DNA of 64,000 bases from Cupriavidus sp. YR651 (GCF_900101625.1 NZ_FMYZ01000004.1:463788-527787); one strand, 5' to 3'; shown: positions 46,125 to 55,174, counted from the first letter of the stretch. Notes: generated by a model not told the origin, from the letters alone. Translations and numbers: made by a program.

Positions 46125-46567
46125 GACGCTATCTCCTGCTGCCGAATTCAGCGTTCCATACATCGTCGCAAAGAACATTAGTGCACGAAGCGAAGCCGGG
46201 CCAGACTCGCTTTTTCTCGCATCGCATAGGTCACTTGGCATAGTGACTGCTGACAATGTCGACTACTCGATATCGGATGGTTGTGAGTGACGGAAACAGG
46301 CCCGGTCTCTGCCTTCCGCTTGTCCGCGTATCGGCTCGATTGCGCCAGAGGCAACATCCGACTGTTTATAGGTAGTTCGGCGTAGCCGGGTCGGACGGCG
46401 ATAGTGGCCGGGGGAGCGGCCATCCCCTTCGTTCTGCCGTACCGTTGATTCCGGGTTTTCCCGGGGTGTCCCGACGCATCAAACGGTCGTCCCGAAATAT
46501 CAAGTGGCCAGCCGCATCTTCGTCAATACTGCCTCGCGTGCACCGGGGGATTACTCGGGCGCAGGTT
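46125..46567. other. intergenic region between Cache protein and phosphatase genes
   Basis: About 440 bases show several short frames without ribosome sites or recognisable products. It must contain the promoters for both divergent neighbours. Confidence 0.35.
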
Positions 46568-47422
46568 ATGAAGAGACCCAGAGTACGAATGACAAGCCAG
46601 ATCTCATCACTTCTATCGGGAGCCGCAGCGCGAGCGTTTTCGGCGACAAGTCCCACTTCTGCGGTTGCCCTCACCGGCACTGCGCTGCCACTTGAGAACG
46701 TCCACAATCTGCGCGACCTCGGTGGCCTGGTCAGCCGCGACGGCAGGCGCGTGCGGACGGGCCGACTATTTCGCGGCGGCAACCCGGGCTTGGCAAGCAC
46801 CGCGGACATCGCACGGCTGCGAGCGCTTGGGCTCGACGTCGTGATCGACTTTCGCGCCCTGGAAGAGAAGTCCGATGCAGAAAGCGGATTTACCAATGCG
46901 TTCAACTGGGTGGCCCTTCCAGTGCTGGAAGGCACCATGAGCATGAGCGAACTCGTGCCGCGACTGCGATCCGGCACGCGTCAGGACTTGGACGACTTCA
47001 TGCTGCAGGTGTATCGCGATTTCCCGATCAAGCACCAATCTGCCTTTGGCAAGTTCATGAAAGAGGCAGAAGCAGGCCGAACATTGATGTACCACTGCAG
47101 TACGGGCAAGGACAGGACGGGCTTCGCCACCATGCTGTTGTTGTCGGCGCTTAATGTGGCGCCGGACACGATTCTGGCCAACTATCTGGAATCGAACCAC
47201 TGGAACCAGCGACTCATCCGCGACCTGTTGGCTCGCCTGGCATCGCTGGCAATCTCGCCTGACGTGGCGATGCCGTTGCTAGAAGTGCGGGCAGGTTACC
47301 TCCAGGCGTCGCTGCGGACTATTGAACAGGAATGGGGCAGCACAGCCAATTTCTTGAGCGAGGCGCTGTCTGTGGACGTGAAGTGTCTGCAGGAAAATTA
47401 CCTCGAGAGGGAAGCAGGCTGA
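46568..47422 (+). CDS. tyrosine-protein phosphatase (Y_phosphatase3 type)
   Basis: The 284-aa protein has the atypical dual-specificity phosphatase layout of PF13350. ENVHNLRDLGGLVSRDGRRVRTGRLFRGG comes first, then VIDFRALEE as the general-acid region, and the P-loop HCSTGKDRTG with Cys177 and Arg183. MptpB-like members remove phosphate from Tyr, Ser/Thr or phosphoinositides. A lipid- or protein-phosphatase role cannot be separated by sequence. The start is uncertain: ATG 46568 and ATG 46589 are both possible and ribosome sites are weak. The N-terminal 35 residues look like a poor signal or Tat-less leader. Confidence 0.88.
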   Translation: MKRPRVRMTSQISSLLSGAAARAFSATSPTSAVALTGTALPLENVHNLRDLGGLVSRDGRRVRTGRLFRGGNPGLASTADIARLRALGLDVVIDFRALEEKSDAESGFTNAFNWVALPVLEGTMSMSELVPRLRSGTRQDLDDFMLQVYRDFPIKHQSAFGKFMKEAEAGRTLMYHCSTGKDRTGFATMLLLSALNVAPDTILANYLESNHWNQRLIRDLLARLASLAISPDVAMPLLEVRAGYLQASLRTIEQEWGSTANFLSEALSVDVKCLQENYLEREAG

Positions 47423-47465
47423 ACGGCCTAAGCAGCCATTACCTGTAGCCCAATATTGCCTGCCC

Positions 47466-47497
47466 CCAAAGGAGCCCCTTGCACGGGGCTGCTTTGG
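47466..47497 (+). terminator. hairpin between phosphatase and phhB genes
   Basis: CCAAAG/CTTTGG and AGCCCC/GGGGCT form a 13-position stem with one G-G mismatch and a 6-base loop. It lies 44 bases after the phosphatase stop in a convergent region. Only TTTT follows, six bases on, so it is a moderate terminator. Confidence 0.6.
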
Positions 47498-47663
47498 CCG
47501 TGCTTTTACCGTCGAAGTGCCAGAGAGCAAACGGCGGGAACTGGCCGGGGTGAGACGGCTGTCAGCAGTCGCAAGTCGACATGCGCGCCCACATCGCTTT
47601 AGCGACTGCGTGGTAGCCGGTCGCGGCGCAAACACACCGGGCGACCTGCCTGCCTGAAACGCG

Positions 47664-48014
47664 CTACGCGTCCTGCATGGCCTCCTCCAGCGCAGTCGTC
47701 TTCGCCGCCATGATGAAGTCGTTGCGATGCACGCCCTTGATCTTCTTGGTGCGCCACGAGACCGTGGCATGCCCCCAGCCAAAGCTAATCTCCGGATGGT
47801 GCCCCTGCGCTTCCGCGAGCTGGCCCACGCCGTTCGCGAAGGCCAACGCTTGCGCGAAGTTGCGGAAGGTGAAGCTGCGCTCCAGCCGCCCGCCATCGTC
47901 AGCAAGCGTCCAGCCCGGAGCTTCCTGCAACAGCGCCTCTGCCTCTGCACGCTCCAGCGGCGGCACTCCGCCCCGGCAAGGCGTGCAGGTTTGGGATTCA
48001 AGTTTCTCGCTCAC
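47664..48014 (-). CDS. phhB: pterin-4a-carbinolamine dehydratase
   Basis: The 116-aa protein matches PCD/DCoH with the active-site segment GHHPEISFGWGHATVSWRT (His72, His73) and an N-terminal Cys-rich extension (CTPCRGGVPPL). It dehydrates 4a-hydroxytetrahydrobiopterin, regenerating the cofactor of phenylalanine hydroxylase. No phhA gene is beside it here. It starts at GTG 48014, with GAGGAC upstream. Confidence 0.9.
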   Translation of the reverse strand: MSEKLESQTCTPCRGGVPPLERAEAEALLQEAPGWTLADDGGRLERSFTFRNFAQALAFANGVGQLAEAQGHHPEISFGWGHATVSWRTKKIKGVHRNDFIMAAKTTALEEAMQDA

Positions 48015-49055
48015 GTCTGTTGTCCTCTTGTGTGGCGCGCTGCAGGCTGCCCGCGCGCCAGGAACGCATCAAGCCGCTCTCGACCGGGGCGGCCAGATGG
48101 GCTCCATTGATTTTCGGCGAGACTGCAGTTTCCTTTGCGGCATCACAACGCAGCCCCACCACCTCCCCTTTGAGAGTGTCCGCGCGGCGGTCTGTCTGCG
48201 CACCGGCATTGGTGCTGACTCTGCCACCTTTTGATCCGCTGGCAATGGCCGCAAAAAGGTCCGAGTCCGCTCGGGTTCTTACGCCACCCAGGTCCCACTC
48301 CTCGCGTTGCAGGATTACCATGCCGCGTCTTGCCTTGCCGGGGTCCGTGCTCACAGTCGGCGTGGTTTCTCAATAGCGGTAACTGTTACCAGGGGGAGCC
48401 TAATCGAAGCACAAAAGTGCGGTCGGGCGGCATACAGGCACAGGAGCCGTCGGTCGTCTGGTCTGCTGCCGCCGTGATAAACGGCGTGTCTTCGTGACGT
48501 GGTGATCAGCGCTTCACGCCCTATTGCCGCCGATGCCGACCTTGCCGCGCCCAACCTTGCGATGCGGCACACAGGGGCGCAGCCTCTTCCTGGAGCTAGC
48601 CGTCAACGTGACGTGCTCCGAGGGATAGCGGGTCGTCCTATGCAGCGCGGCCTGGTAGGCAGGATGCCCCGGATCTATGCGCCTGATAGCTGACATGACT
48701 GGTACCTCCTCCGAGGATTCTAGTCCGAAAAGACACGGCGATTATGCCGCCTTCCTGAACGCGCCATGTGCTACCGCCTGGACGAGCAATTGAGGGTTGG
48801 ACACTGCCTGATATGGCTTGCAGCAGGTTTGGGCGCGCTCTGGCTAACAACGTTTTTCAGTGCCCGCTCCACTTGAGGTGGATCGCCTCGTTGTGTTGAT
48901 CCTTTCGGGCGTTTTATTGAGCATATGTCGCCTCGAGATTGGTATCACGCAGGTCTAAAGTTGAACTCATGACCAGCTGACGAAAGCGTCACGCAAAAAC
49001 ACATGCAACTTGAATGGAAGCAAAGATGACCAATCGCACCATCAGGAGCTCAGAT
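48015..49055. other. roughly 1-kb stretch with little coding content
   Basis: Only one small frame (48514-48696, listed separately) has a convincing ribosome site. Other open frames here, such as 47998-48354 on the minus strand, lack ribosome sites and recognisable protein features. The region looks like decayed or non-coding accessory DNA. Confidence 0.4.
48514..48696 (-). CDS. possible small protein or gene remnant, 60 aa
   Basis: ATG 48696 has an excellent GGAGGAGGT site eight bases upstream, which is hard to get by chance. The product starts MSAIRRIDPGHPAYQAALHR and becomes basic (SSRKRLRPCVPHRKVGRGK). I recognise no family. It may be a real small protein, or the 5' end of a gene that lost its frame further on. 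Confidence 0.35.
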   Translation of the reverse strand: MSAIRRIDPGHPAYQAALHRTTRYPSEHVTLTASSRKRLRPCVPHRKVGRGKVGIGGNRA

Positions 49056-49514
49056 ATGACCATCACGACTGCGACGAACGGGAAAGAAGTCGCCTATCAC
49101 GGTGTGCCGGCAGAAGATGACTACGGCTATGCACAGGCGATCAAGATCGGAAACACGATCTATGTGTCCGGCCAGCTCAGCCACGACGACAAAGGGCGCA
49201 TGATCGCTCCTGCCGCGCTCGATGAAACAGGCCGGCCAGTCGACTTCTCGACGATGGAGGCGCAGATGCGGGTGACTTATGCAAACGCGGAAAAACTCCT
49301 CGCGCAGTTTGGGGCAACCCTTGATCACGTCGTGGAAGAGACTCTCTATGTGCTCGATGTCGATGAAGCGTTTTCGGTAGCAGGCAAGGTGCGCAAGGAA
49401 TCCTACGCAACTGCGCGACCTCAGTGCGCCAGCAACCTGATCGGCGTATCGAGGCTCGCGTTTCCTGAGCAACTCATTGAAATCACCTTCAAGGCGGTAC
49501 TGCCTACGGTATAG
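49056..49514 (+). CDS. RidA (YjgF/YER057c/UK114) family protein
   Basis: The 152-aa protein has the RidA trimer fold: AQAIKIGNTIYVSGQLSHDDKG, QMRVTYANAEKLLAQFGATLDHVVEETLYVLD, and the C-terminal LIEITFKAVLP. The Arg that binds the carboxylate in deaminases falls in ATARPQCASNL. RidA hydrolyses reactive enamines/imines to keto acids; this larger member may differ in substrate. AGGAG eight bases before ATG 49056 supports this start over in-frame ATG 49026. Confidence 0.88.
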   Translation: MTITTATNGKEVAYHGVPAEDDYGYAQAIKIGNTIYVSGQLSHDDKGRMIAPAALDETGRPVDFSTMEAQMRVTYANAEKLLAQFGATLDHVVEETLYVLDVDEAFSVAGKVRKESYATARPQCASNLIGVSRLAFPEQLIEITFKAVLPTV

Positions 49515-49647
49515 GCGGTGCTGCAAATCTCAGCCGCGCGTCCGATCTACCCTGTCGTCTGGTGTAGCGTGATGCGCCGAAGCCACATAGCGAATCGCCT
49601 AAACTACAACACCAACGGACACGGCCGTTCCCGCGCGGCCCCCCTCC

Positions 49648-49917
49648 ATGGCGCACATCTTCTTCGCAGCTTCGATTCAGCGACATATTGCAACGCCTGA
49701 GCGCGAGATCGACGCACGCACGCTTGGTGAAGCACTCGAGGCCGTCTTCGCAGTGCAACCTCAACTGCGCGGCTATATCCTTGACGATCAGGGCTCGCTG
49801 CGAAGGCATCTGGCCGTGTTTGTTGACGGCCGGCGCGTGCGCGACCGACAACATCTGTCCGATGCACTCGGCGAGAAAAGCCGGGTGTACGTCATACAGG
49901 CGCTGTCGGGTGGATAA
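49648..49917 (+). CDS. MoaD/ThiS family ubiquitin-like protein
   Basis: This 89-aa protein has the beta-grasp pattern of MoaD/ThiS, with a central LGEALEAVFAVQPQLRGYILDDQGSLRRHLAVFVDGRRV and the required C-terminal Gly-Gly (ALSGG). Such proteins are adenylated by an E1-like enzyme and carry sulfur as a thiocarboxylate for molybdopterin, thiamin or other synthesis. No moaE, thiG or E1 gene is nearby. It lies 34 bases before the BNR-propeller gene, so the two are co-expressed. No clear ribosome site is seen. Confidence 0.85.
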   Translation: MAHIFFAASIQRHIATPEREIDARTLGEALEAVFAVQPQLRGYILDDQGSLRRHLAVFVDGRRVRDRQHLSDALGEKSRVYVIQALSGG

Positions 49918-49951
49918 CGGGATTCCAGTCGTACTCGAGGAGACACTCGAC

Positions 49952-51097
49952 ATGAGCGATCGATTGCTTGTCGCAACTCGCAAGGGATTGTTCATTCTGC
50001 AGGCCAATGGCGAAGGCGGCTGGACCCTCAGCGAGCCGCATTTCGTCGGCGAGCCCGTAAGCATGGTGCTGCCTGATCCGCGCGACGGCTCGCTGTATGC
50101 CGCGCTCAATCTCGGCCACTTTGGCGTGAAGTTGCATCGCCGGCGCGCGGGCATGAAGGATTGGGAAGAGTGCGCAGCCCCTGTCTACCCGCCGCAGCCA
50201 ACCGGCGAGCGTACGGGTGACGGCGCGAACGCGAGTGCGGACGATGCAAGCGCCGCTGCGCCCAGCCCACCGTCTCCTCCCTGGACGCTTCAGCAAATCT
50301 GGTCGCTCGAATCAGGTGGCCGGGACGAGCCGGGCGTCTTGTGGGCCGGCACGATTCCCGGCGGGCTCTTCCGTTCCGACGATGGCGGCGACACTTGGGT
50401 GCTCAACCGCACGCTGTGGGATCGTCCAGAGCGTCGCGAATGGTTCGGAGGCGGCTACGACGCGCCAGGCATCCATTCCGTGATGGTCGATCCGCGCAAC
50501 AGCCGGCACGTGACGATCGGCGTGTCGTGCGGCGGCGTCTGGCAAACCACCGACGGAGGCTTGACCTGGCGCGTGACTGCCGACGGCATGGAGGCCGATT
50601 ACATGCCGCCGGATCGGCGCGGCGATGCCAACGTGCAAGACCCGCACCGCGTTGTGCAATGCGCGGCCAACCCGGATGTGCTATGGACGCAGCATCACTG
50701 CGCAATCTTCCGCTCGACCGACGGGGCGGCGCACTGGCAGCGAATTGAAGCGCAACCATCGAGCTTCGGCTTCGCCGTGGCCGTGCATCCGCGCGAGCCG
50801 GACACCGCGTGGTTCGTGCCCGCCGTGAAGGACCAATGCCGGATCCCGGTAGACGGGCAGCTCGTCGTCACGCGCACCCGCGATGGCGGACGCACGTTCA
50901 AGCGTTTTTCGTTTGGGTTGCCGCCCACACCGGCGTATGACCTGGTGTATCGGCACGGCCTCGCCGTAGATAACTCCGGCGCACGCCTAGTGATGGGATC
51001 GACCACCGGCGCGCTATGGACGTCCGACGACGGCGGCGAAAGCTGGCATTTGATTTCAGCGCATTTGCCTCCTGTTTATTGTGTTCGTTTTGGATAA
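49952..51097 (+). CDS. BNR/Asp-box beta-propeller protein (sialidase-like fold)
   Basis: The 381-aa protein carries repeated Asp boxes: SDDGGDTWVLN, TTDGGLTWRVT, STDGAAHWQRI, TRDGGRTFKRF and TSDDGGESWHL, typical of propellers in sialidases and photosystem assembly factors. There is no signal peptide, so it is cytoplasmic. The sialidase catalytic Arg triad is not evident, so exo-alpha-sialidase activity should not be assumed. GGAG precedes ATG 49952. It follows a MoaD-like gene, which suggests a shared, uncharacterised role. Confidence 0.87.
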   Translation: MSDRLLVATRKGLFILQANGEGGWTLSEPHFVGEPVSMVLPDPRDGSLYAALNLGHFGVKLHRRRAGMKDWEECAAPVYPPQPTGERTGDGANASADDASAAAPSPPSPPWTLQQIWSLESGGRDEPGVLWAGTIPGGLFRSDDGGDTWVLNRTLWDRPERREWFGGGYDAPGIHSVMVDPRNSRHVTIGVSCGGVWQTTDGGLTWRVTADGMEADYMPPDRRGDANVQDPHRVVQCAANPDVLWTQHHCAIFRSTDGAAHWQRIEAQPSSFGFAVAVHPREPDTAWFVPAVKDQCRIPVDGQLVVTRTRDGGRTFKRFSFGLPPTPAYDLVYRHGLAVDNSGARLVMGSTTGALWTSDDGGESWHLISAHLPPVYCVRFG

Positions 51098-51422
51098 GGG
51101 CATGAGGCGGGCTAGTGAGGCATAGCACGCCAGCGTTCCAGCAGGTTCGACGATGAACACCAAGACAGTCAACACGGGCGGCCGTTCACTTGACGGTGCC
51201 GACGTCGAAACTTTTGAGCGCGTCGACGGCTAAATGACGCTTCATGGCCGGCCTCGACCGGCCAAGGGGCCGTCCTCTCCCGAAAATATCCTCGATAGAA
51301 ACGAATCCCCAGAAAACCGATGAGTTTGCTGGGGATTTTGGTGAATCAAGCCCCGCTTACCCGCGCGTATGTAGAATGGCCAACGCGATTGGAAGGGCTA
51401 CTTGTACTGCCGGGGCGAGCGT
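51098..51422. other. intergenic region between BNR and csp genes
   Basis: About 325 bases carry no convincing gene. The terminator-like hairpin at 51304-51340 is the main element. Confidence 0.4.
51304..51340. terminator. terminator-like hairpin between BNR and csp genes
   Basis: AATCCCCAG and CTGGGGATT pair as a 9-bp stem with a 16-base AT-rich loop; TT follows on the plus strand (TTTT in all with the stem end). It could end either convergent transcript weakly. Confidence 0.5.
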
Positions 51423-51626
51423 CTATAGCTTACGAATCTTTGATGCCTGTGGGCCTTTCTGGCCTTGCGTGACTTCGAACTCTACTTTCGCGCCTTCCTC
51501 GAGCGACTTGAACCCATTACCTTGGATTTCCGAGTGATGCGCGAACAGGTCTTTGCCGCCGTCATCCGGCGTGATGAAGCCGTAGCCCTTCTCGCTGTTA
51601 AACCACTTCACGGTACCTGTTGCCAT
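51423..51626 (-). CDS. cold-shock protein (CspA family)
   Basis: The 67-aa single-stranded nucleic-acid-binding protein has [21 protein letters not shown] with RNP1 KGYGFI, and DLFAHHSEI at RNP2. FAHH replaces the more common FVHF/FAHF, with a second His where an aromatic contact usually lies. It probably acts as an RNA chaperone. GAGGATGAG precedes ATG 51626; the frame upstream to 51665 is leader. Confidence 0.95.
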   Translation of the reverse strand: MATGTVKWFNSEKGYGFITPDDGGKDLFAHHSEIQGNGFKSLEEGAKVEFEVTQGQKGPQASKIRKL

Positions 51627-51848
51627 CTCATCCTCGACGCCAAAAGCATGCCAACCTGCATGCAAAGAAAGTTGTCAGACGCTGAACTCTCCGGCGCAGG
51701 AATTCGCTGCCGGCCGCTTCTTGTGTCGTTAGCATATCGTGTCGCGCTCCCTAGCGCCAAGCGCCCCTTGCTAGGGTTTACCTTTGGCGATGGGCGGCGA
51801 GTCGCGAGGGCGGGATGCTGGTGGGGACTGATGCCAGAATCATGCCCA

Positions 51849-52493
51849 TCAACTAAGGCCCGTTGCGGCGTTCAACGCTGTGTTCAGAATTGTTTCTGGT
51901 AGCAGCGGCTGTGTCGGGAAGCGGAACCTCTTTCGAAACGCGCCGGCTACGTAGTCCAGGCCATAGCAATCGATGCCGAGTACGCTAACCCCAGCTGGCA
52001 CAACGCGCGAGACCTCGCGGACAAGAGTAGCCTCAGTCTCTCCGGACAATTGGCCCACTGCGTCCAGGTCGGCCTTATCCAGCCATCCCATCCGTCCGAG
52101 GCCTTCGATGAACCTGACTCTCATTGTGTTCAAGCGGAAGAACATGAAGTCCAGCGCCAGTTGCCGCTCGGCCCCCGGTTCATAGCGCAGGTAATGAGCA
52201 AGAAACGCCTGACTTGGTTCGAACTGCTCGGCTTCGCCAACAACCGTCAGCCGGCGTGCCGTCTGAATGTCAGTGGCTTCGGGTTGCAGCACTGACAAGC
52301 TCACCCTCGAATCTGCTAGCAAATTCTTAGTGTGCTCGGCCAAGGCGCTGATACAGACTACCGGGCGATGAGCTTCGTCTGGGACATATGGCACCACAGT
52401 CGCATACGGGTAACCAGGCAGGATGGCTGAGTGGGTAGCAAGCGTTCCGTAGGCTGCCTCGTGCAGGAGATTGACGGCGCGTTCGACAAACAT
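51849..52493 (-). CDS. pyridoxamine 5'-phosphate oxidase-like FMN-binding (HugZ-type) protein
   Basis: The 214-aa protein has a split-barrel domain (residues 1-150; LLHEAAYGTLATHSAILPGYPYATVVPYVPD, then LAEHTKNLLADSRVSL) and a C-terminal DUF2470-like domain (LDAVGQLSGETEATLVREVSRVVPAGVSVLGIDCYGLDYV). Proteins of this layout bind FMN or heme; HugZ relatives degrade heme. Which applies here is unclear. The start at 52493 has only a weak ribosome site. Confidence 0.85.
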   Translation of the reverse strand: MFVERAVNLLHEAAYGTLATHSAILPGYPYATVVPYVPDEAHRPVVCISALAEHTKNLLADSRVSLSVLQPEATDIQTARRLTVVGEAEQFEPSQAFLAHYLRYEPGAERQLALDFMFFRLNTMRVRFIEGLGRMGWLDKADLDAVGQLSGETEATLVREVSRVVPAGVSVLGIDCYGLDYVAGAFRKRFRFPTQPLLPETILNTALNAATGLS

Positions 52494-52553
52494 TCTTCAC
52501 TCGGTTTGCTGGTCAACCGCATCTCATCGCTATCCGATGAGGTGCTGCTCTTG

Positions 52554-52997
52554 CTATGTTAGTTCACATCGCATGCAAAGCACTGATGTTCGGGCCGCAC
52601 GCTGGACAGCTGGCGAAGACCTAATCTCCAGTGGCACTTTCTCAGCTGCGACGAGCGAGAATCCCCAGCGAGCGAAGTAGGCGGGAGCCACTGTGGAGAA
52701 GATATAGGCTTCGCGTGCTACTGTACCCCGGGCACGCATCAACAATGCCTCAACCAAGCACCCAGCGATGCCTCCATCTCGGTACGCCGGCTCAACTGCT
52801 ACGGAGCGGATAAGAACGCTCGAGCCGTGACGCTCAGCTGCTGCACATCCGATAATGCGGTTCTCATACAGCGCAACGTGGAAGTCTTCGATTATCTCGG
52901 AAGTATCCGAGGTGGGGAGGCCGCACTGCTCAAGCAATGCAGCTACATGATGCCAATCTGAACGAAAAGCCGAGCGTAGAACAACGTTGGTCAGCAT
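52554..52997 (-). CDS. GNAT family N-acetyltransferase (ArsN2-like)
   Basis: The 147-aa protein has the short GNAT layout. LLEQCGLPTSDTSEIIEDFHVALYENRIIGCAA is followed by SVAVEPAYRDGGIAGCLVEALL, the acetyl-CoA-binding loop, and FSTVAPAYFARWGFSL. ArsN2-type acetyltransferases are found with arsenic genes, but none is nearby. ATG 52997 is set by AGGAG upstream. A paralogue lies 0.3 kb upstream on the same strand. No evidence fixes the substrate. Confidence 0.82.
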   Translation of the reverse strand: MLTNVVLRSAFRSDWHHVAALLEQCGLPTSDTSEIIEDFHVALYENRIIGCAAAERHGSSVLIRSVAVEPAYRDGGIAGCLVEALLMRARGTVAREAYIFSTVAPAYFARWGFSLVAAEKVPLEIRSSPAVQRAARTSVLCMRCELT

Positions 52998-53308
52998 GAG
53001 GATGTGACTCCTGTGTGCGTCCTTTGCGGCCAGGAAGGCCTGCGGTGCGCATCTAATAATATCGAAGGCATTCATGTTGCCTTATGTGTGTGTCATTCTG
53101 ACGGTCATGCCACCGCCGATACACCGTTCAGGGAGACTATCATCGAGGAGCAGGCCGGGCTGTAAGCGATTGTGATCGACGCTCTCTGCACCAAGCAGAC
53201 CCCGATACTCAACGTGAGATTCCTGCCGTCGAAGAAGTGATGGTCGCTCACTTGCTGAGCGAACACTCGTAGTAGCGAGACGGCTGGCGATGCATGCGGA
53301 AGCAGGTG
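52998..53308. other. spacer between the two acetyltransferase genes
   Basis: About 310 bases without a gene. No terminator or other clear element is seen. Confidence 0.35.
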
Positions 53309-53740
53309 CTATAGCTCAGCTTTCATGACTGTCCCTGTGTGGGGCCCGATATCCGAGAACTCATGATAAGCCAGCAGTTCGTCAGGTATGGCCGCACGGT
53401 CGACTGGCGTGAAGCCAAGGCGAGAGAAATAGCCAGCGGCAAATTCAGTTCTGAGGACCAGGGATTCGACGCCACGCAGACGTACATCGGCTACCAAGGC
53501 AGAAACCATTAGAGCGGCGAGGCCTGCCCGTCTTGCCCGCTTCGCCACGGCGACTCCTTGTAACAAGGCTACTTTGCCACCGAGTTCTTCGATACCGGCG
53601 CATCCAAGGAGGCCGGTCCTGTCCCGGCTGACATGAAATTGCACCGCTTCACTACGTATTCCACAAACCGGCAGTGAACACGAGCGAAGCAAGGCTTCCA
53701 CATCACGAAGGTCTTCCTTGGTCGCATGACGCGGCCTCAT
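53309..53740 (-). CDS. GNAT family N-acetyltransferase (ArsN2-like), paralogue
   Basis: The 143-aa protein is a diverged copy of the type at 52554. It has LLRSCSLPVCGIRSEAVQFHVSRDRTGLLGCAGIEE, then GVAVAKRARRAGLAALMVSALV as the CoA loop and AAGYFSRLGFTPVDRAAIPDELLAY. The two share layout and several positions but differ in most residues, so the duplication is old or they arrived separately. Substrate unknown. Confidence 0.83.
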   Translation of the reverse strand: MRPRHATKEDLRDVEALLRSCSLPVCGIRSEAVQFHVSRDRTGLLGCAGIEELGGKVALLQGVAVAKRARRAGLAALMVSALVADVRLRGVESLVLRTEFAAGYFSRLGFTPVDRAAIPDELLAYHEFSDIGPHTGTVMKAEL

Positions 53741-53822
53741 AGGGTTGCCTGTAAATCTTAATGCTAGATGACGAGCGCCCCGGCATTCCGCTTGCTACTC
53801 GCAAGCCTAGCGCTCGCCAATT

Positions 53823-54140
53823 CTAGTCATCGTAGTTGTCATGCCAGCGTCGCCATTCGCGTCGACGCTCGCGCCATTCGTGCTCTCTCCATCGCCGCTC
53901 GCGCCATTGGCGCTCTCTCCAGGCGCGGCCCTGCCAGTCGTCGTAATAGTAGGCCGGAGCCGCTACCACGGGCGGCGGCTGAACGACAACGGGAGCTGGC
54001 TCGTAGTAGACGGGCGGCGGGGCGACAACCGCTGGCACAGGGATGCCAATACCAATACCGACGTCCACCCGCGCCTCAGCCATGTTGGAGCCAAGAGCGG
54101 TAACGCCGACCAGAAGCAAGAGCGCTGCGGCCTTTCGCAT
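53823..54140 (-). CDS. small secreted protein, Pro/Val-rich with an Arg/Trp-rich tail
   Basis: The 105-aa product has a signal peptide (MRKAAALLLLVGVTALGSNMAEA), then PVPAVVAPPPVYYEP-type Pro/Val repeats, and a C-terminal block of RERQWRERRWREHEWRERR-like heptads carrying about ten Arg and seven Trp. Proteins with this layout are common in Burkholderiaceae and have no assigned function; they are likely periplasmic. AAGGAG precedes ATG 54140. Confidence 0.8.
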   Translation of the reverse strand: MRKAAALLLLVGVTALGSNMAEARVDVGIGIGIPVPAVVAPPPVYYEPAPVVVQPPPVVAAPAYYYDDWQGRAWRERQWRERRWREHEWRERRREWRRWHDNYDD

Positions 54141-54504
54141 GATTCTCTCCTTACCTTTCTTGCAGAGACTCTAGGTCAGCATGGTTCGACGATGTATTAG
54201 CAGATTCGCACAGCGGTGAGTTTGTGTAACGCGACGTTGATGCATAGGTGTCCGGCCGGACTTTCTGGGGCTCCTACACAACCGAGCATCTTGTGCGTGG
54301 ACCGAGTCCTTAGCGCTTCCGATAGGGCGAAAAGCCGTGCTGGCGGTGGAGGCACATCCAGCCGTACTCGGGACTTCAGCTTGCCTGTTTCACAACTTAC
54401 GGATTGTCACGAGTTCTGAGTCAACTCGGCTCGGGGCAGCACCGTTTTGTCCGATAAGCAAGGCGCCTTGCCGAGCTGCTAAATATCTCCCAGGAGTTCA
54501 CGTC
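54141..54504. other. intergenic region between two small secreted-protein genes
   Basis: About 365 bases with no convincing gene; it holds the divergent promoters. Confidence 0.35.
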
Positions 54505-54948
54505 ATGAAGAAGCTGTTCGCTGCTCTCGCCTCTGCAGCCCTCGTCGGTACCGCTTTCGCGCAGACTGGTGTACCAGCTTCCGCGACTCAGCCGCAATCA
54601 GGCGCGACGAAGGACCAGGTGAAGGTCGTCAAGGAAAAGAGCCCCACACAGGCAAAAGCCGACAAGGACAAGAAGGGTGTCAGCGCGCAGGGCGATGAAG
54701 CAGGGGTTCAAGCCAGCGCCAACAAGAAAAAGGCAGACGTAAAGGCTGATGCTAGCAAGTCCACCGCCAAGGGCACCCACCACAAGGAGAGCAAGGTGAA
54801 GTCGGCCAATGCAGAGGCTGGTATGGCAAAGTCTGAGGCAAAGAAAGATTCCGACATGGTGAAGGCCAAGGCAAATGTGGCGAAGCCCGAGGTGCAGCCA
54901 GAACTCACGAAGGCCGCAGCCAGCGTGGACAAGACGAAGAAGCAGTAA
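54505..54948 (+). CDS. secreted Lys/Ala-rich (histone H1-like) protein
   Basis: The 147-aa product has a signal peptide (MKKLFAALASAALVGTAFA) and a mature part made almost only of Lys, Ala, Asp, Ser and Val. Motifs such as KKADVKADASK, KSANAEAGMAKSEAKK and KAKANVAKPE resemble histone H1-like tails or LEA helices. Despite its basic look it is exported, so it is not a nucleoid protein. AGGAG precedes ATG 54505. Function unknown. Confidence 0.82.
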   Translation: MKKLFAALASAALVGTAFAQTGVPASATQPQSGATKDQVKVVKEKSPTQAKADKDKKGVSAQGDEAGVQASANKKKADVKADASKSTAKGTHHKESKVKSANAEAGMAKSEAKKDSDMVKAKANVAKPEVQPELTKAAASVDKTKKQ

Positions 54949-55174
54949 CCTGCTCCTATCGGGCGAACCGAGGGGTCGTTGCCAGGGCCAAGGCCGCAAC
55001 AACGTAGCCTGAGTGCAGGAGCTTTGCGGAGAGCGAGGGTGAGCTGAAACGCCAGCCTGGCTTCTCCGCATTTGTCATGTTTGGGGAAGTGGAATGAAGG
55101 CGTTTCTCGCATTGGCAGAGCGCCGTTTAATGGGCTCATGAAGACGGCGCAGTATCGTCTGCGGGGATAGTCTT

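Noticed and set aside
47998..48354. 118-codon minus-strand frame before phhB
   Set aside because: GTG start without a ribosome site and a low-complexity product with no recognisable feature.
49952..51097. Sialidase function for the BNR protein
   Set aside because: Asp boxes show the fold only; the Arg triad and an export signal are not seen.
51153..51233. 26-codon frame after the BNR gene
   Set aside because: Too short, poor ribosome site and no feature to support it.
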